Position numbers and translations under genes: made by a program
NCBI GenBank assembly: GCA_028095005.1
Contig: CM051462.1
Coordinates: 119,340,752-119,404,751, forward strand
DNA length: 64,000 nt
Direction of reading: 5' to 3'
DNA from: Rhynchospora pubera
Taxonomy: Eukaryota > Streptophyta > Magnoliopsida > Poales > Cyperaceae
The notes under the pieces: generated by a model
The model's database searches: none
What the model was told of the DNA's origin: nothing
What the model saw: only the letters and a program-made list of their open reading frames with translations
Part shown: piece by piece, positions 23,131 through 34,896 of the stretch
How positions within the stretch are numbered: the first letter of the stretch is position 1
Layout of the letters: every line of letters begins with the position of its first letter

Positions 23131-23140
23131 CTTTAGAACC

Positions 23141-25400
23141 TGTCACACCCCGCTGCCCCGGGCACGACAGATCCCGCCGCGACTACACGCGCCGCGTGCA
23201 GCCGCAAGGCTTACCATCCTATTTCCAGCACAATTTACCATGTATTTACTATACTTATGGCAGCAACACTGTCCCAGGACCAACAAACACTGCTTGTACA
23301 TCATGTAAATGAAAATTTCAGCAAGCCCTCTCTTGTATTTGTAAACATCCAGCCATAAAGGCACCCGTTCCCTTCAGTTTATCAAGTCCCAACCCTTTAT
23401 ATAATTCAGTTCAATCATAGCAACACTCACAGGCAAACATTTACATAATATACAAGCACAACTACATGGCAAAACAATTATACAACAACGCTCAAAAGCA
23501 TAGCAAAACATGGCCGTTACTTAGGCTTATCCTTTCCTTGCACTCCACCCGGCCTCCAACCTGGAACCCATGAAAACATGGAAACGTGAGAAAGGGAACC
23601 GTTTCTCAGTGCGGTATTTAGTTCCAGCCACGCATGAACCCGAAGCTTCATGTTGCGGAACTAAATACGCAACCGAAATACATAAGAAAATAGCTTTACA
23701 TAATATAAGTTTCAGCCAATAAATCCTTTTAAAACATCATGCAATGCATGGCCAGCCAATTAAGGTTAGGAAATCAAATAACATAAGAATACACAAAAGC
23801 CAGCCATAATTTGGTTCCTAACCATGCACTCTACAAGGCTGGTTCTATGTCAATTCAACGTGCAAGCCAATCCAATACAATAGACCGCGATTTACCCACG
23901 CCGGGGTTTGCCAACGGCCTTACCAATCGATCCAACAACGTGTACTAATGCTGAGGACATTTACCCCCTCAATCATGAGTTCCGGAACATAAGCGCTTAT
24001 CTCACGGCCCTTGGAACAACGGTTCATGACGCCGCTTTCCAAAGATGCAAATGTCATTCATCACACAATAGTACATCCTTACCATTTCCTTTCCATTCCA
24101 ATTCAGCCATCCAATAAGAAAACCATCCAATATGCATGTCATTTACTTACCAATTCCTTTCCTGTCCATAGTCATGTAATATAGCAATTCATATATGCAA
24201 ATTACATGCAAATCATGCACAAACAGTCATACAACATGCATAAATATATATATACTTTTACTTCCAAAACATGAGATTTCGGGCTCAGGTGGAATCCGCA
24301 CCTTTACACCTATTAACCGACCCGCCGTCGCTTAGGCGTTGCCGTTGTCTCACCGCTCAGGTTCCCCGCTGTGTGTCCTGCGAAGTCTGGTTCACATACA
24401 CAAAACCCGTGGGTTACAACCATGCATAACTAGCACCTAATTCATGCTGTTTCATGGGTAACTCACCAGACTTGACACCGCTACATGGCTGGTTTGCGGT
24501 GATTACACCGTTCCTAGCACCGCACGGTCTAACGTTGCTCACGCAACTACACCATCTCTTGGACAGGCTACTGTCCTACCATGCTCATGCTCTCTACATG
24601 CATGTGGCCTGTTAAGACATAGTCACAGGACACTAGTTGACACCGCAACATCGCTGGCCTACCACGCAACAACACCGCTAGGGACTGGTTCGGTATGGCA
24701 GCCATGAACTCAACTTGGCAGCAGCCCCTGCCACTTTCCTTGGCCTGGTTTGAGGTGTTTACTTGCTAAACCATGCACTGTACCTTACTCTCGACTGCCC
24801 CAGCTATCCCGCTATGGTCCCAGCTAGTTGTTTCACCGTCAAACACACTCAAACAGCACTATAGATGGTTAGTTTTGGGGCTGGTAATGGCCTATACGAA
24901 ATTTCCCAAGGTGAGGGGCTTATGGCTGGGGAGGGACAGCTCAAGAGGTGGGAGAACAGGTGTCAACAGCCCATCTATTTGCTGGCCCAAGCAGCTGCTA
25001 GGTGTCCTTAAACTAGGGACTGGTCAAAGACATGTTAGACCATCCAACTGGACCTCTCCATTAATCCTATGCACTGGACACGTCCATTACATGCTGCCCA
25101 AAATGCTAAGTACACAATACACAGTTGGGGAAGCGGCTTAAGCACCGTTCTGGCTTACGGTTGCTAACCGGCAGCCAATGCAACACGCTTTGGTCTATCC
25201 AACGTCCATACTTTGGGTCCCTGTTACAAGTCATTTTTCATGCTAAATTGCCTATTTACATGATGCATGAGATGCTTTACAACACATGCAAGGCTGTTTC
25301 GTGGCCAACCGTTAACACTGCGTGACAAGCGCCGCTACTGTCCACGCTTGACATGGCCAAAACACTGTCTGGTCATGGGCCAAAACTGCCGTATCTCACA
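23141..25400 (-). repeat. gypsy 5' LTR (right copy)
   Basis: Same length as the left LTR. Differences seen by eye include bases near 23876, 23918, 23980, 24053, 24347, 24372, 24563, 24787, 24856 and 24869, most of them C/T or G/A changes. Confidence 0.93.
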
Positions 25401-25767
25401 ATTATTTGGGTCGCTGATCAATGGTGTCGGTCTATCGACAATTATAGATTGTGGGTCCCGATAAATTCTAACAATATATTATTTGGGTCGCTTACTTAAG
25501 GCGTCATTATACTGACGTAGTAACTTCTAAATAGAGACGCGTTTACTGTTTGAATAAGCAATCAGAAAATATGGTATGCATCCTTATACCGACACAGATA
25601 TAGAGACGCGTTAAATAATTCGCGTCCTCGCGACACAGATGTTTATTATTAGCGGCTAGATTATCGGTGTCGCTTATGTAGCGTCTTTAGGTGGACGCAG
25701 GTAGCTATTCGTGTCGGAATACGGACACCTATTGGCGAAGCAAATAACTAGCATTCTAGTAGTGAGA

Positions 25768-26454
25768 TATACATATTTTATTTAATTAAATCGAAATAGT
25801 TAATACAGGAATACTTCAAAAATTACTTGCTATATTTTCTAAACATATATAGCTGCTTTATGCATATGTGTTTGTTTGAATAGTCGACAAAATTTGGTTA
25901 ATTATTCGGCTATTGTGCTTGTATAATATTCGTACTCTATAAAAGAAAGAAAAGTTGACTTACAATCAAGTTTCTATTTTCAATAATTCGTGCACACATT
26001 TTTTATTAGATTTTTATTGATAATAGTTGAACTTTCTAGTTTATTAATTAAATTCAGCACTCAAAGTCATTGCACATTATTTGCACATGATGACACAATA
26101 CGAGCAAGTTTGTGATCTTCCAGTTATCGGCTCCACACGTGACACATGACTACTCACTACAAAAAGAACTAATCAAATAGGAGACTTTTTTTTAAAGTTT
26201 TGGATTACGTCTAGTATCAAGATTTAATTTGGAGGAGTTACACCAATATCGAGTTAAACATACTAGAAACATATCTTTCAAAACCGGGCAGTTTTTACGG
26301 CTTCTTTTGCAGGCTAAAAAAAAAATCAATAAAAGATGTAGTTAGTGCACATCCATTCCAGTCGCGAGTGTCATGCAAACAATTTCATATAATAAAAAGT
26401 TATAGGTTTGTTTTGTTCACATTTAAACTCATGCTTCTCTGTTAATTAATAAAC
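25768..26454. other. intergenic, no gene seen
   Basis: AT-rich. CACTACAAAAAGAAC at about 26155 resembles a CACTA end, but no partner or duplication was found. Confidence 0.4.
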
Positions 26455-26786
26455 CCGTCAGTTGCGATTAGATCTCAATTTTTTAGGTTCAAATGACTAA
26501 TTCAAATTGTTCAATATGTTCTTCATATTGAAATATCATTGGAGACCAAATTTTATATTTTTCTGATTTTTTTACTATTTTTCCTAAATTTATAAAAATC
26601 GTTGTAATTGAAGGGTCCAGAATTGTTTAAATTAAGAATTTTATAAAATACCAAAAAAAAAATACTAAAAAAGTTTAGAAAAATATAAAATTTGGTCTCC
26701 AATGAGATTTCTATATGGAGAATACATTGAACGGTTCAGATCGACTGCTAGAATATCAAAAATTGAGATTTAATCGTAACTGACGG
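26455..26786. mobile_element. palindromic MITE, CCGTCAGTTGCGATTAGATC ends
   Basis: The left end CCGTCAGTTGCGATTAGATC is mirrored by CGTAACTGACGG ending at 26786. Inside, TTGGAGACCAAATTTTATAT is mirrored by AAAATTTGGTCTCCAA. It is a relative of the 15815 and 28819 elements. Target duplication not resolved. Confidence 0.7.
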
Positions 26787-28818
26787 TCTCAACCGTCAAT
26801 CGTGACTGATTTTACTATTTTAGTCTACCTCTTAATTAAATATGATCCATGTATGTGATGATGTTGTTTAGAGAGTCTGAGAATTATGTGTGTTAGACAC
26901 TCAAAACATAAATTTAGAGTATTAATTTGTGATGTAAAAAGAGCGTGGCACTTGATCATCGATGTAAGTGAAGGTCGCTCAAGAGAGTGCTTCAAGTTCT
27001 CTCTCTTTTTTTTTCACCGTAATTTTGTGGGTTAACAATGTATAGTAAATAGCTTTCATTAACAATACGTGGTGAAGGCACCGTGAAAGACTTGGAGCAA
27101 ATGACACATAAAATAAAAATTAATTACTAACGCAAAATTATGTTGTGATGTGAAAGCTATTCACATTCATTTGCTTGTAGAAACAATAAATCTTATGCAC
27201 TTTTATTTCGATTATTTCATTTTCTGAGTCGGGTGATTTTTGTTGCATACATTCTATATAAAAAAAAAATCTGAACCATTCCATTTTATATATAAACAAG
27301 TATTATGAATTTATGATGAACAAGATCTAGGATTTAACGACGCAATTGTGCAGAGGAGGAGAATAGAAGAAATAGCGGAATAATTTTGGAAGCAGTACGA
27401 AGACTCCATGGATCAGAAATTAAAAAGGGGACGCATAAATTTTGAACGATTCAATGAGATTCCAAACAAACAATTATAGTTGAAACATGTCACTTGTATG
27501 ATCAACAATACCTGTTACACATACATCCATTGGTTACTCGTTGCAGATGCCAGGAAAATTCTTTGGTAATATTAGTTGGAGCTGAAGGTGTCGGCCAATA
27601 TTTAACGAAATAATCAACGACACCCACACATATGTATTTATAATTTTGATTAATCCAAGCAGAATAAAAAAAAAAGTGAGTTAACACCATGAACAAATAG
27701 AAAATAAAATACTAAATCTATTTTTTAAAAAAATACAACACGTCATATATTCTGAAGGAAAATGTTCGCGAGATGATTTTCTAAATTTCCGGACATGATA
27801 TCAATCAGACGATATATTTCAAACAAGCAACATACGTACATGCAGATTCTTAGGCTAGAAATTATTTATTTATCTTTTGATTAAATCCGGACTGAAAACC
27901 TCGGGAAACTTGGTGTTAGCTGGGAAACTATTGAAAAAGCAAAAAAATTATTTTATTAATTATGTTTAAATTAAAAGAGTAAAAGAACATATATTCGATT
28001 ACATTAAAAGAGTAAGAGAACATATATTCGATTACATTTATTAATAATTGGACTGTAAAGTTGTGATTGTTCGCTGCTCAAAAGGAAAAGGATTCGCCTA
28101 ATTTGAATTATATCCTTGAAATATTCATAATTTTGTACCTTTATCCAGGACTTTCACATTTAACAAAAGAAGCCTATTTATCTGACATAATATACTTGGT
28201 CATCAGTTGTACCAGTCGCAGCCTTCGCTCGGCAGTTGCATGAGTAATCGAGTATAGATTTTTTTTTTTTTTTTTTTATAGAAAACTCTCTTGCACCGTC
28301 CGAACAAAAAAGTATTTTTTAAAGAGTAAGAGAACGAACACATTGTGACCCAAAAAAATAAAATAAAGTGCTGTATTTAGTTAAGGCTGGATATTTTTTT
28401 TCTCTATATTTCAGAAAGGTATGTATATAGTAAATTGGAAAGGCAGCGGAGTGAAAGCGAAATAATTTAATGGGTCCATGATGACATTTTGTTAAATATT
28501 CCAAAAGGCAAGACGATAGTTTCAGTTTTGTAAAAAGAAGGGCAAAATGCGAAATTTTCTGTTTAGAATTACCCAGATCGTCAGACTCTGGATGTTCTTT
28601 TTGCCCCTCTAAAGTGTTGTAATTTGGATACACATGTAAAAAGAAGGGCAAAATGCCAAATGTTGTAATTTTTAATATGTACGTAGAAAAAATATCATAT
28701 CTAACGTTCTATTTTGATATTTGAGATTTAAATTTCGAAATATTTTTTCCCCAAAGTGAAAGTATTGCGGAGACAGTAAAAGAACATGCATTGAAAATTA
28801 TCTGTATATTTTTTGAAT
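26787..28818. other. intergenic, no gene seen
   Basis: About 2 kb of AT-rich DNA. Minus-strand open frames at 27502-27696 and 28319-28651 have no recognisable domain. A poly-T run of about 20 lies near 28260, and AAAAAGAAGGGCAAAATGC occurs twice (about 28532 and 28637). Confidence 0.4.
27970..28035. repeat. 33-bp tandem repeat x2
   Basis: The unit ATTAAAAGAGTAAAAGAACA...TTCGATTAC occurs at 27970-28002 and 28003-28035 with a single difference. Confidence 0.9.
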
Positions 28819-28846
28819 GCTAGAGTCAAAGTGTATGACGTTAAAT

Positions 28847-30594
28847 TGTTAGAAAATGCACAAATTTAATTTTTGGAGCTAATTATATTTAATTAACCAC
28901 AAACAAGTGCAAGGAACTAGTGCTAAGTCAATCGACACGAGAGAAAGGTTGTAGGAATTGTACCTCCCGTGAAATCGCATCCGCGGGGCTCGACCATGGC
29001 ATGGGAGTTGGTGGCGTGCCTCCATGCGCCTCCTCCTTCGTCGGTCGCCTCGAGTCCACCTAGAGATTAACCAAGGTCTAGTTGATTCGTGCTAGCGAAT
29101 CAAAGAGAACAAAGCTAATCCAAGGTATTCTCTCTTCTTCTTTAATTAACAATTTAATTAGTGGAGAGATATTGCTCAACCCATGAGCTAATGGAGAGAG
29201 AGAGGAGATGTGGCCGGCGGCCAAAGAGGGAGAAGAATGGCGGCTAGGTTTTTGGGAAGAGAGAAGCCTCAAATTTGCATCTATACATCTCTATATATAG
29301 TGCATGATCCCTACCTACCAACAACCATCTATTTATAAGAATGCCACTCCCACCTACCACTAGGGCCGGCCACAAATTGGGCTCAAATGGGCCTCTTAAC
29401 TCACTCAAACAAGCCTCTAATTCATTTAATTAAAAGCTACTCCAAATGCTCTTTAATCGGGCTATATATTTAATGCATATATATTGGCCCGATAAATTAA
29501 TATAACTATTTATATTAAATTGAGTTGAACTACAATAATTATTAACTAATTAATAATTATTATAGGATTATCTAATACATTAATTTATTTCCATATGATC
29601 CATTTGACTTAATTAATTATAATGGTGTATAATTAATTAATCAACTTATCATATTTCCGCAATACGCACTATTGCGAATAAATAAATAATGTAATGTCTT
29701 GGTCAAAACTCTATTTTGTGTGACCCTTTGAGGATTTATGCTATGTTGGACATGGAATTAAATCGTTATTTAATTCCAATAATCATAAGCGGTATCTAGC
29801 AACACGTTATGATTCCCAATTCGCATAAATAGTGTACTACTACAGTATTTAAATCCTGCATGAGAGAATAAAAGTATTTCTCTATTTTGATTCTTATGTC
29901 TCACGATATCATCGTATAATCCAAGATAGGAATGTGTCATTCTTGCAGATTATACGTTTCTTGATCTAGAGTTGGTCGCTTAGTTGCGCGCATACGATCT
30001 AACTCCATCAAGGGGCCCAAACAGATATCGTCACTCACTAAGTGAATTAATGAGGGACATACGGTTTTCTTGATGATTAGCTTTTCCTCGCACAATTCAA
30101 GAGAATATAAATAAAGTCCGTATAGCAGCCCTTATCGGGAATCAGCGGTAGACAATATTTATTGAACCTATCCTCATGTGGAAAAGATAAACATCTCAAA
30201 CTTAGAACCAAAATCATAACAAAATAAACAATGACACATAACACAATCCATATGTTTATTTCATTGGGTCAAGTCCTGTACTATGTTCCATAACATATAC
30301 ATATACAATTAAGTTGGTAACTCTTTACCTATGATTAGTAGAACTTAATCATCACTTAACTTGCATACTAATCTTATATGATAATTAATGTTCCTTTGTT
30401 AATTATCAAGATTATGGACCGTTTAGATTCATTATTGTCATTCTAAAGAAAGATCCACAGAGATCTACAATTCAGATCCTCAACTTGAATAATCTGTCAA
30501 AAATAAACCTAGGAACAGATGATAAAATATCATCCATAACATAAACTAATATTTAAGTCATTAAATTATTGACTTCTAGGACATAACTCTAACA
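28847..30594. mobile_element. solo LTR A, 1748 bp
   Basis: It starts TGTTAGAAAATGCAC and ends CATAACTCTAACA, with TAAAT on both sides (28842-28846 and 30595-30599). It is homologous along its length to solo LTR B and to the truncated copy at 58799. There is no internal retroelement sequence, so this is a solo LTR. End sequence and style suggest Ty1/copia, which is inference. Open frames inside are not genes. Confidence 0.88.
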
Positions 30595-30602
30595 TAAATG
30601 TG

Positions 30603-32356
30603 TGTTAGTTAAGTGCACAATTTTAATTTTTCAAAGATAATTACTATTAATTACCCATAATTAAGCATGCACACACATAGGAACTAGTACTAAGCCATTC
30701 ACACAAGAGAAAGGGTTCAAAGATGTACCTCCCTTGATATCGTAACCAAGGGGATTTGAACTGCGGCTAGGATGAAGGTGGTGCTTGCTCTTTCGGCCTC
30801 CTTGTCGAAAGCTCCTCGAGTCCACTTGGTATTAACCAAATCCTCAACAAGCTATGCTAGTAACTTGGACGATATGACTAATCCCTAGTTTTCCCGTTCT
30901 TCTAGCAAATGAACTAATTGATTTGTGGAAGAATGGGGCTCAACACATGAGCAATAGGGAGAGAAGAGAGGGGGAGGCACCTCACAAAGGAGGGGGTGGC
31001 GGCTAGGTTAGTGGGAGAGAGAGGAAGGGGGATTTGCAACCATACACCTTATATAGTGTGCAAACCCTACCTATCTCTCACCATCTAATTACAACATTGC
31101 CACCCACCTACCTCCACACAAGGCCGGCCACAAAGAGGGCCTTTATGGGCTATTTACTTTGCCTCATGGGTCCACTCAATCAATCATTAAATGGCCCCTC
31201 TTGTTACTCTCAATTTGGTTCCCTATTGGGCCTTTAATTAACTATTTAATTAAAGCCCTATAATATGCATATGTGTTGAAATAAATAATTATTAACTTAA
31301 TAATAATTACTTAGGGATTAGAAAATGCATTAATTTATTTCTATATGATCCCTTTGATTTAATTAATTATAACGGTCTATAACGCTATTTAATTAATTAA
31401 TCAACTTATCATATTTTGCAATACCAATTATTGCAAATAAATAAATAATACACGCATGGTTAAAACACCAATTTTGTGTGACCCTTTGAGGATTTATGCT
31501 ACGTTGGACATGGAGTTAAATCGCTATTTAATTCCAATAATCATTAGCGGTATCTAGCAACACGTTATGATTCCCAATTCGCATAAATAGTGTACAGCTA
31601 CAAAATTTCAATCCTGCATGAGAGAATAAAAGTATATCTCTATTTTGATTCTTATGTCACACGATATCACCGTATAATCCAAGATAGGAATGTGTCATTC
31701 TTGCAGATTATACGTTTCTTGATCTAGAGATAATTGTATCAGTTGCTAGCAAACAATTTATCTCCATCAAGGGGCCCAAACAGATATCGTCACTCACTAA
31801 GTGAATTAATGAGGGACATACGGTTTTCTTGACTATTTAGCTTTTCCCCGCACAATTCAAGAGAACATAAATAACGTCCGTATAGCAGCCCTTATCGGGA
31901 ATCAGCGGTAGACGATATTTATTGAACCTATCCTCATGTGGAAAAGATAAACATCTCAAACTTAGAATCAAAATCATAACGAAATAAATAATGACACATA
32001 ACACAATCCATATATTTATTTCGTTGGGTCATGTCCTGTACTATGTTCAATTAACATAAACATATGCAATTAAGTTGGTTACTCTTAACCTGTGATTTAT
32101 AGAACTTAATCATCACTTAACTTGCATACTAATCTTATTGATAATTAATGTTCCTTGTTAATTATCAAGATTATGGACGTTTTAGATTTATTGTTGTCAT
32201 TTACTACTAAATGAAACACAGTGATCTATAATTCAGATCCTCAACCTGAATGAACTGTCAACACATAAATCAAGGAACAAATGATATAAAATCATCCATA
32301 ACATAAAACCATAGAAGTAGCCAAATATGATTGGCTTCTAGGACATATCTCTAACA
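30603..32356. mobile_element. solo LTR B, 1754 bp
   Basis: It starts TGTTAGTTAAGTGCAC and ends CATATCTCTAACA, with ATGTG on both sides (30598-30602 and 32357-32361). It is colinear with LTR A but clearly diverged. The best kept block is around 31540-31950, containing AGCAGCCCTTATCGGGAATC. Confidence 0.88.
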
Positions 32357-32725
32357 ATGTGATCCTAGACTCAACTATTGAAATTTCAAATGACCGATCT
32401 AAACCGCTCAATATAATCTTCATATTAAATTTGTTTTTACATATCATTTTTTTTCCAAAATTTTTAACTTTTTTTGGATTTTTTTTAAAAAAATAGAGTC
32501 TAGAACTATTGAGATTGAGAATTTTTAAAATTAAAAATAAATAGTAAAAAAATATATTTTGATTTTCATGGATATTTTATTATGGATAACAAATTGAGAG
32601 GTTCGGATTGATCGTTATAATTTCAAAAATTGAGATTCGATTGCATTTGACTGGCTCAAATAGTTAGCATTACTTCATTTTATATATATTAAGGTTGTAT
32701 TGAGAGGAGGCAAGAATATTTAGAA

Positions 32726-32753
32726 ACTAGCTTTAGATTCGCGGTTCGCGCGA
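32726..32753 (-). other. Helitron 3' terminus on the minus strand
   Basis: Read on the minus strand: TCGCG, loop CGAAC, CGCGA (32753 to 32739), then eight bases and CTAG (32730-32727) followed by T at 32726. This is the same layout as the end at 1562-1589. The element would extend to the right; its 5' end was not located. Confidence 0.65.
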
Positions 32754-34560
32754 TGAGGGGAGTTTTAAGGCTAACTTATAATTTTTATAAGGGCTAGAAT
32801 TATGATGTAAATATTTGAATAAATACCAAATTATCTTACAATTGATCTTTTGATTGTAATTAATTGCATAGTTTTGTATGTGTGCCATTTATAATATATT
32901 TATCATTTATATCGGAACTATTGTTTTTTGAGATTTTTAATTTCAAGAGAACTTAATTGTCTCTATCATTTTTAATATATAGAAAGTGAAGGGTGACATG
33001 TAACCATTAAATATTTTTGTTAAAAAGTGTTAGAATTATGAGAACAAAACCTACTGTGTTCATTTTGGACAAAACCAACTATCTTAAAATTTTTCTAATT
33101 TTACCAATTTGATCAACTTTTATTTTTTTATTATCGATAATCAGTAATTGAATACCAATAAAATTAAATACTATCTTACAAATAATTTAAATTACTTAGC
33201 AACAATGGATTTCTCATAATTACTATTCATATAAAACTTGATGAAAAAATTAATTTTAAAAAATCGCCAAATATTTTAGAAGTTACGCATTTCTATAGAA
33301 TTTGTAAAATTTTTAAAAGATGAAAATTGCTAAAAATTGTATGATCACGTTAAAAAAGTTATGTAGCATGATTGGATTTGTTATAATTTTGCTATTATTT
33401 ATAGAGAATTTTATGCACAAATAAAATTATAAATTTCTTTGAATAATTAAAAATCTAATGATATTTATGAAATTGTGGAGATTCAATATTTATTAGATTA
33501 AGAAAATTATTTAAAATATTTATAAATCTATAATTATGAAATTTTACATAATTAAATTTTTCATATCTATCAGTAATTAAATGAATTTTGATAGTCAAAT
33601 GATTTTTTCAAGGCCTCCAAACAATTTTAAAACGAAAACTTTATGCAGATTAATTTTTATGAGATTCAGAAAATTATTTAAATTATTTTATAACTCTATA
33701 AATTAAAAAATTTATATTCATAAATTCTTTATATTTTTGTGAGCACACATATAAATTTTCATAACCAAATGAATTTTTAAAGACACCTAAACAATTTAAA
33801 AACTAAACTATATTTAATCTGAAATTATGAAATGGAGGTGTCTATTGTCTTTTAGAATGGAGAAAAGATTGTGCTGACATCACCTTGCATTGTAGAAAAC
33901 ACCCCTAGAATTGGAGTATTTATAGATATAGATGATTTACAATGTTTACATATCCCAATTAATCTTATGCAGCAGGAATTTAGATATTTAATTTCAGGTG
34001 TTGCAGGGGTGAGCATGAAACATTTACATACTTTTTTAAGGTGAAGATTTAGAATGCTGTGGCTACCATTACCAACTTGTTGCCCGTTCATACTCCCAAC
34101 CTTTCGTAAAATACAAAATCACCCATTTCCCACCTTTAATTCAACCATCGCGCAACTCGTGAGCAATTTGGATACACATGTAACCGTCTTTGGGCTTAGC
34201 TAGTTTGTGAAACATTGGCGTCGTGTGCTCACTGCTCAGTTACAGTTACCAATTATTGGATCTTAATCCGCTAATTATGTGAGTGCAGATACTATACTAT
34301 AATATATTAAGTCTACAACAAAATTCAATGTTACTGAACCCCTTCAATATCTATGAAAAATAAGTCAAACTGGTTAACTGGGTTAAGTAATACAATATAT
34401 CAGAACAGGATGTTGGGTTTCGGGTACATAATAAATTAATGAGAACCCAATAGGCACTAGTCGGATCCAAAATTACAAATTCGTTACAAATCAAAATCAC
34501 CACGAAACATTAGCACGACATCTAAAATTAAAATATCATGATTCCTGAATATTAGTAACT
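32754..34560. other. AT-rich gap, possibly Helitron body
   Basis: Very AT-rich to about 33830. The minus-strand frame at 33852-34091 (79 aa) has no recognisable domain. The stretch after about 34140 is upstream of the kinase gene and probably contains its promoter. Confidence 0.35.
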
Positions 34561-34576
34561 GCCAAATATTAGGCCT

Positions 34577-34589
34577 AGTCAACAGTCAA
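34577..34589 (-). promoter_or_regulatory. pair of W-boxes upstream of the kinase gene
   Basis: AGTCAA occurs at 34577-34582 and 34584-34589, i.e. TTGACT twice on the minus strand, 7 bp apart and about 310 bp before the kinase ATG. TTGAC(C/T) is the WRKY binding site and clusters in defence-gene promoters. A third AGTCAA is near 34363. Binding is inferred from sequence only. Confidence 0.45.
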
Positions 34590-34724
34590 CTCAAGACCTT
34601 TCTGCCATATGACACACACTTGGCCACTTGCCACAAACTGTCCGTGTATTTGGTACGAATTAGTATTTAGTAGTAGTTGGTTCCCTCATATTTCATGAAC
34701 AAATTACAAATCTCTCTTCATTCC

Positions 34725-34830
34725 TTCAACCCTCTCTCTCTCTTACTACTTCCTCGTCCCTCTCCCCTTTAAAAGTGCACACCATTGCTCTCCCCCAGCC
34801 ACACCAAACCTTACCAAAGTACGATATAAT
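34725..34830 (+). promoter_or_regulatory. CT-rich patch, likely core promoter or 5' leader
   Basis: A pyrimidine-rich stretch (CCTCTCTCTCTCTTACTACT and onward) lies 70-170 bp before the ATG, as is common around plant transcription starts. No clear TATA box. Confidence 0.35.
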
Positions 34831-34896
34831 CCACTCATTAACCAAAAAAATAGATAAAAGGGACCCAACCAATTACAAAGAACTGAATAATTAATC

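Larger units (their letters stand above)
19819..25400 (-). mobile_element. Ty3/gypsy element, gag-only deletion derivative
   Basis: Two nearly identical 2260-bp LTRs (19819-22078 and 23141-25400) flank a 1062-bp interior. ATTAT is duplicated at 19814-19818 and 25401-25405. Read on the minus strand the order is LTR, primer binding site, gag, polypurine tract, LTR. Protease, reverse transcriptase, RNase H and integrase are absent. The LTR ends (TGTGAG...GTGTGACA) and the gag type suggest a Tekay/Del-like chromovirus lineage; that lineage call is inference. It sits inside the CACTA element, so it is the younger of the two. Confidence 0.93.
13413..25764. mobile_element. CACTA (En/Spm-type) element, 12.35 kb, with insertions
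   Basis: The left end is CACTACTAGAATTTCG at 13413. The right end, in complement CACTACTAGAATGC, closes at 25764. AGA flanks both sides (13410-13412 and 25765-25767), the 3-bp duplication expected of CACTA. Subterminal regions (13430-13760; 19640-19813 with 25406-25760) are dense in short motifs such as GTGTCGG, GGGTCGCT and GACGCG in both orientations. I find no TNP2-type transposase, so the element is non-autonomous. It carries a glycolate oxidase fragment near 18.0-18.9 kb, a palindromic MITE at 15.8 kb and a 5.6-kb gypsy element inserted near its right end. Bases 13761-15379 and 16760-17340 are AT-rich with nothing I can name. Confidence 0.85.
28819..32665. mobile_element. palindromic MITE split by two solo LTRs
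   Basis: The left piece (28819-28846) reads GCTAGAGTCAAAGTGTATGA, and the right piece resumes at about 32362 with CTAGACTCAACTATTGAAAT. Joined, they match the order seen in the MITE at 15815 (CTAGAATCAAACGTGTTTGA, then GTCTCAACTATTGAAATTTC). The inverted partner lies near 32625-32665 (AAAATTGAGATTCGATTGCA). Confidence 0.6.

Noticed and set aside
26150..26180. CACTACAAAAAGAACTAATC as a second CACTA element end
   Set aside because: No inverted partner, no subterminal repeats and no 3-bp duplication found.
28319..28651. 110-codon minus-strand frame
   Set aside because: No recognisable domain, and it contains a repeated AAGAAGGGCAAAATGC motif and AT-rich composition.
33852..34091. 79-codon minus-strand frame
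   Set aside because: No recognisable motif and no splice context that extends it.
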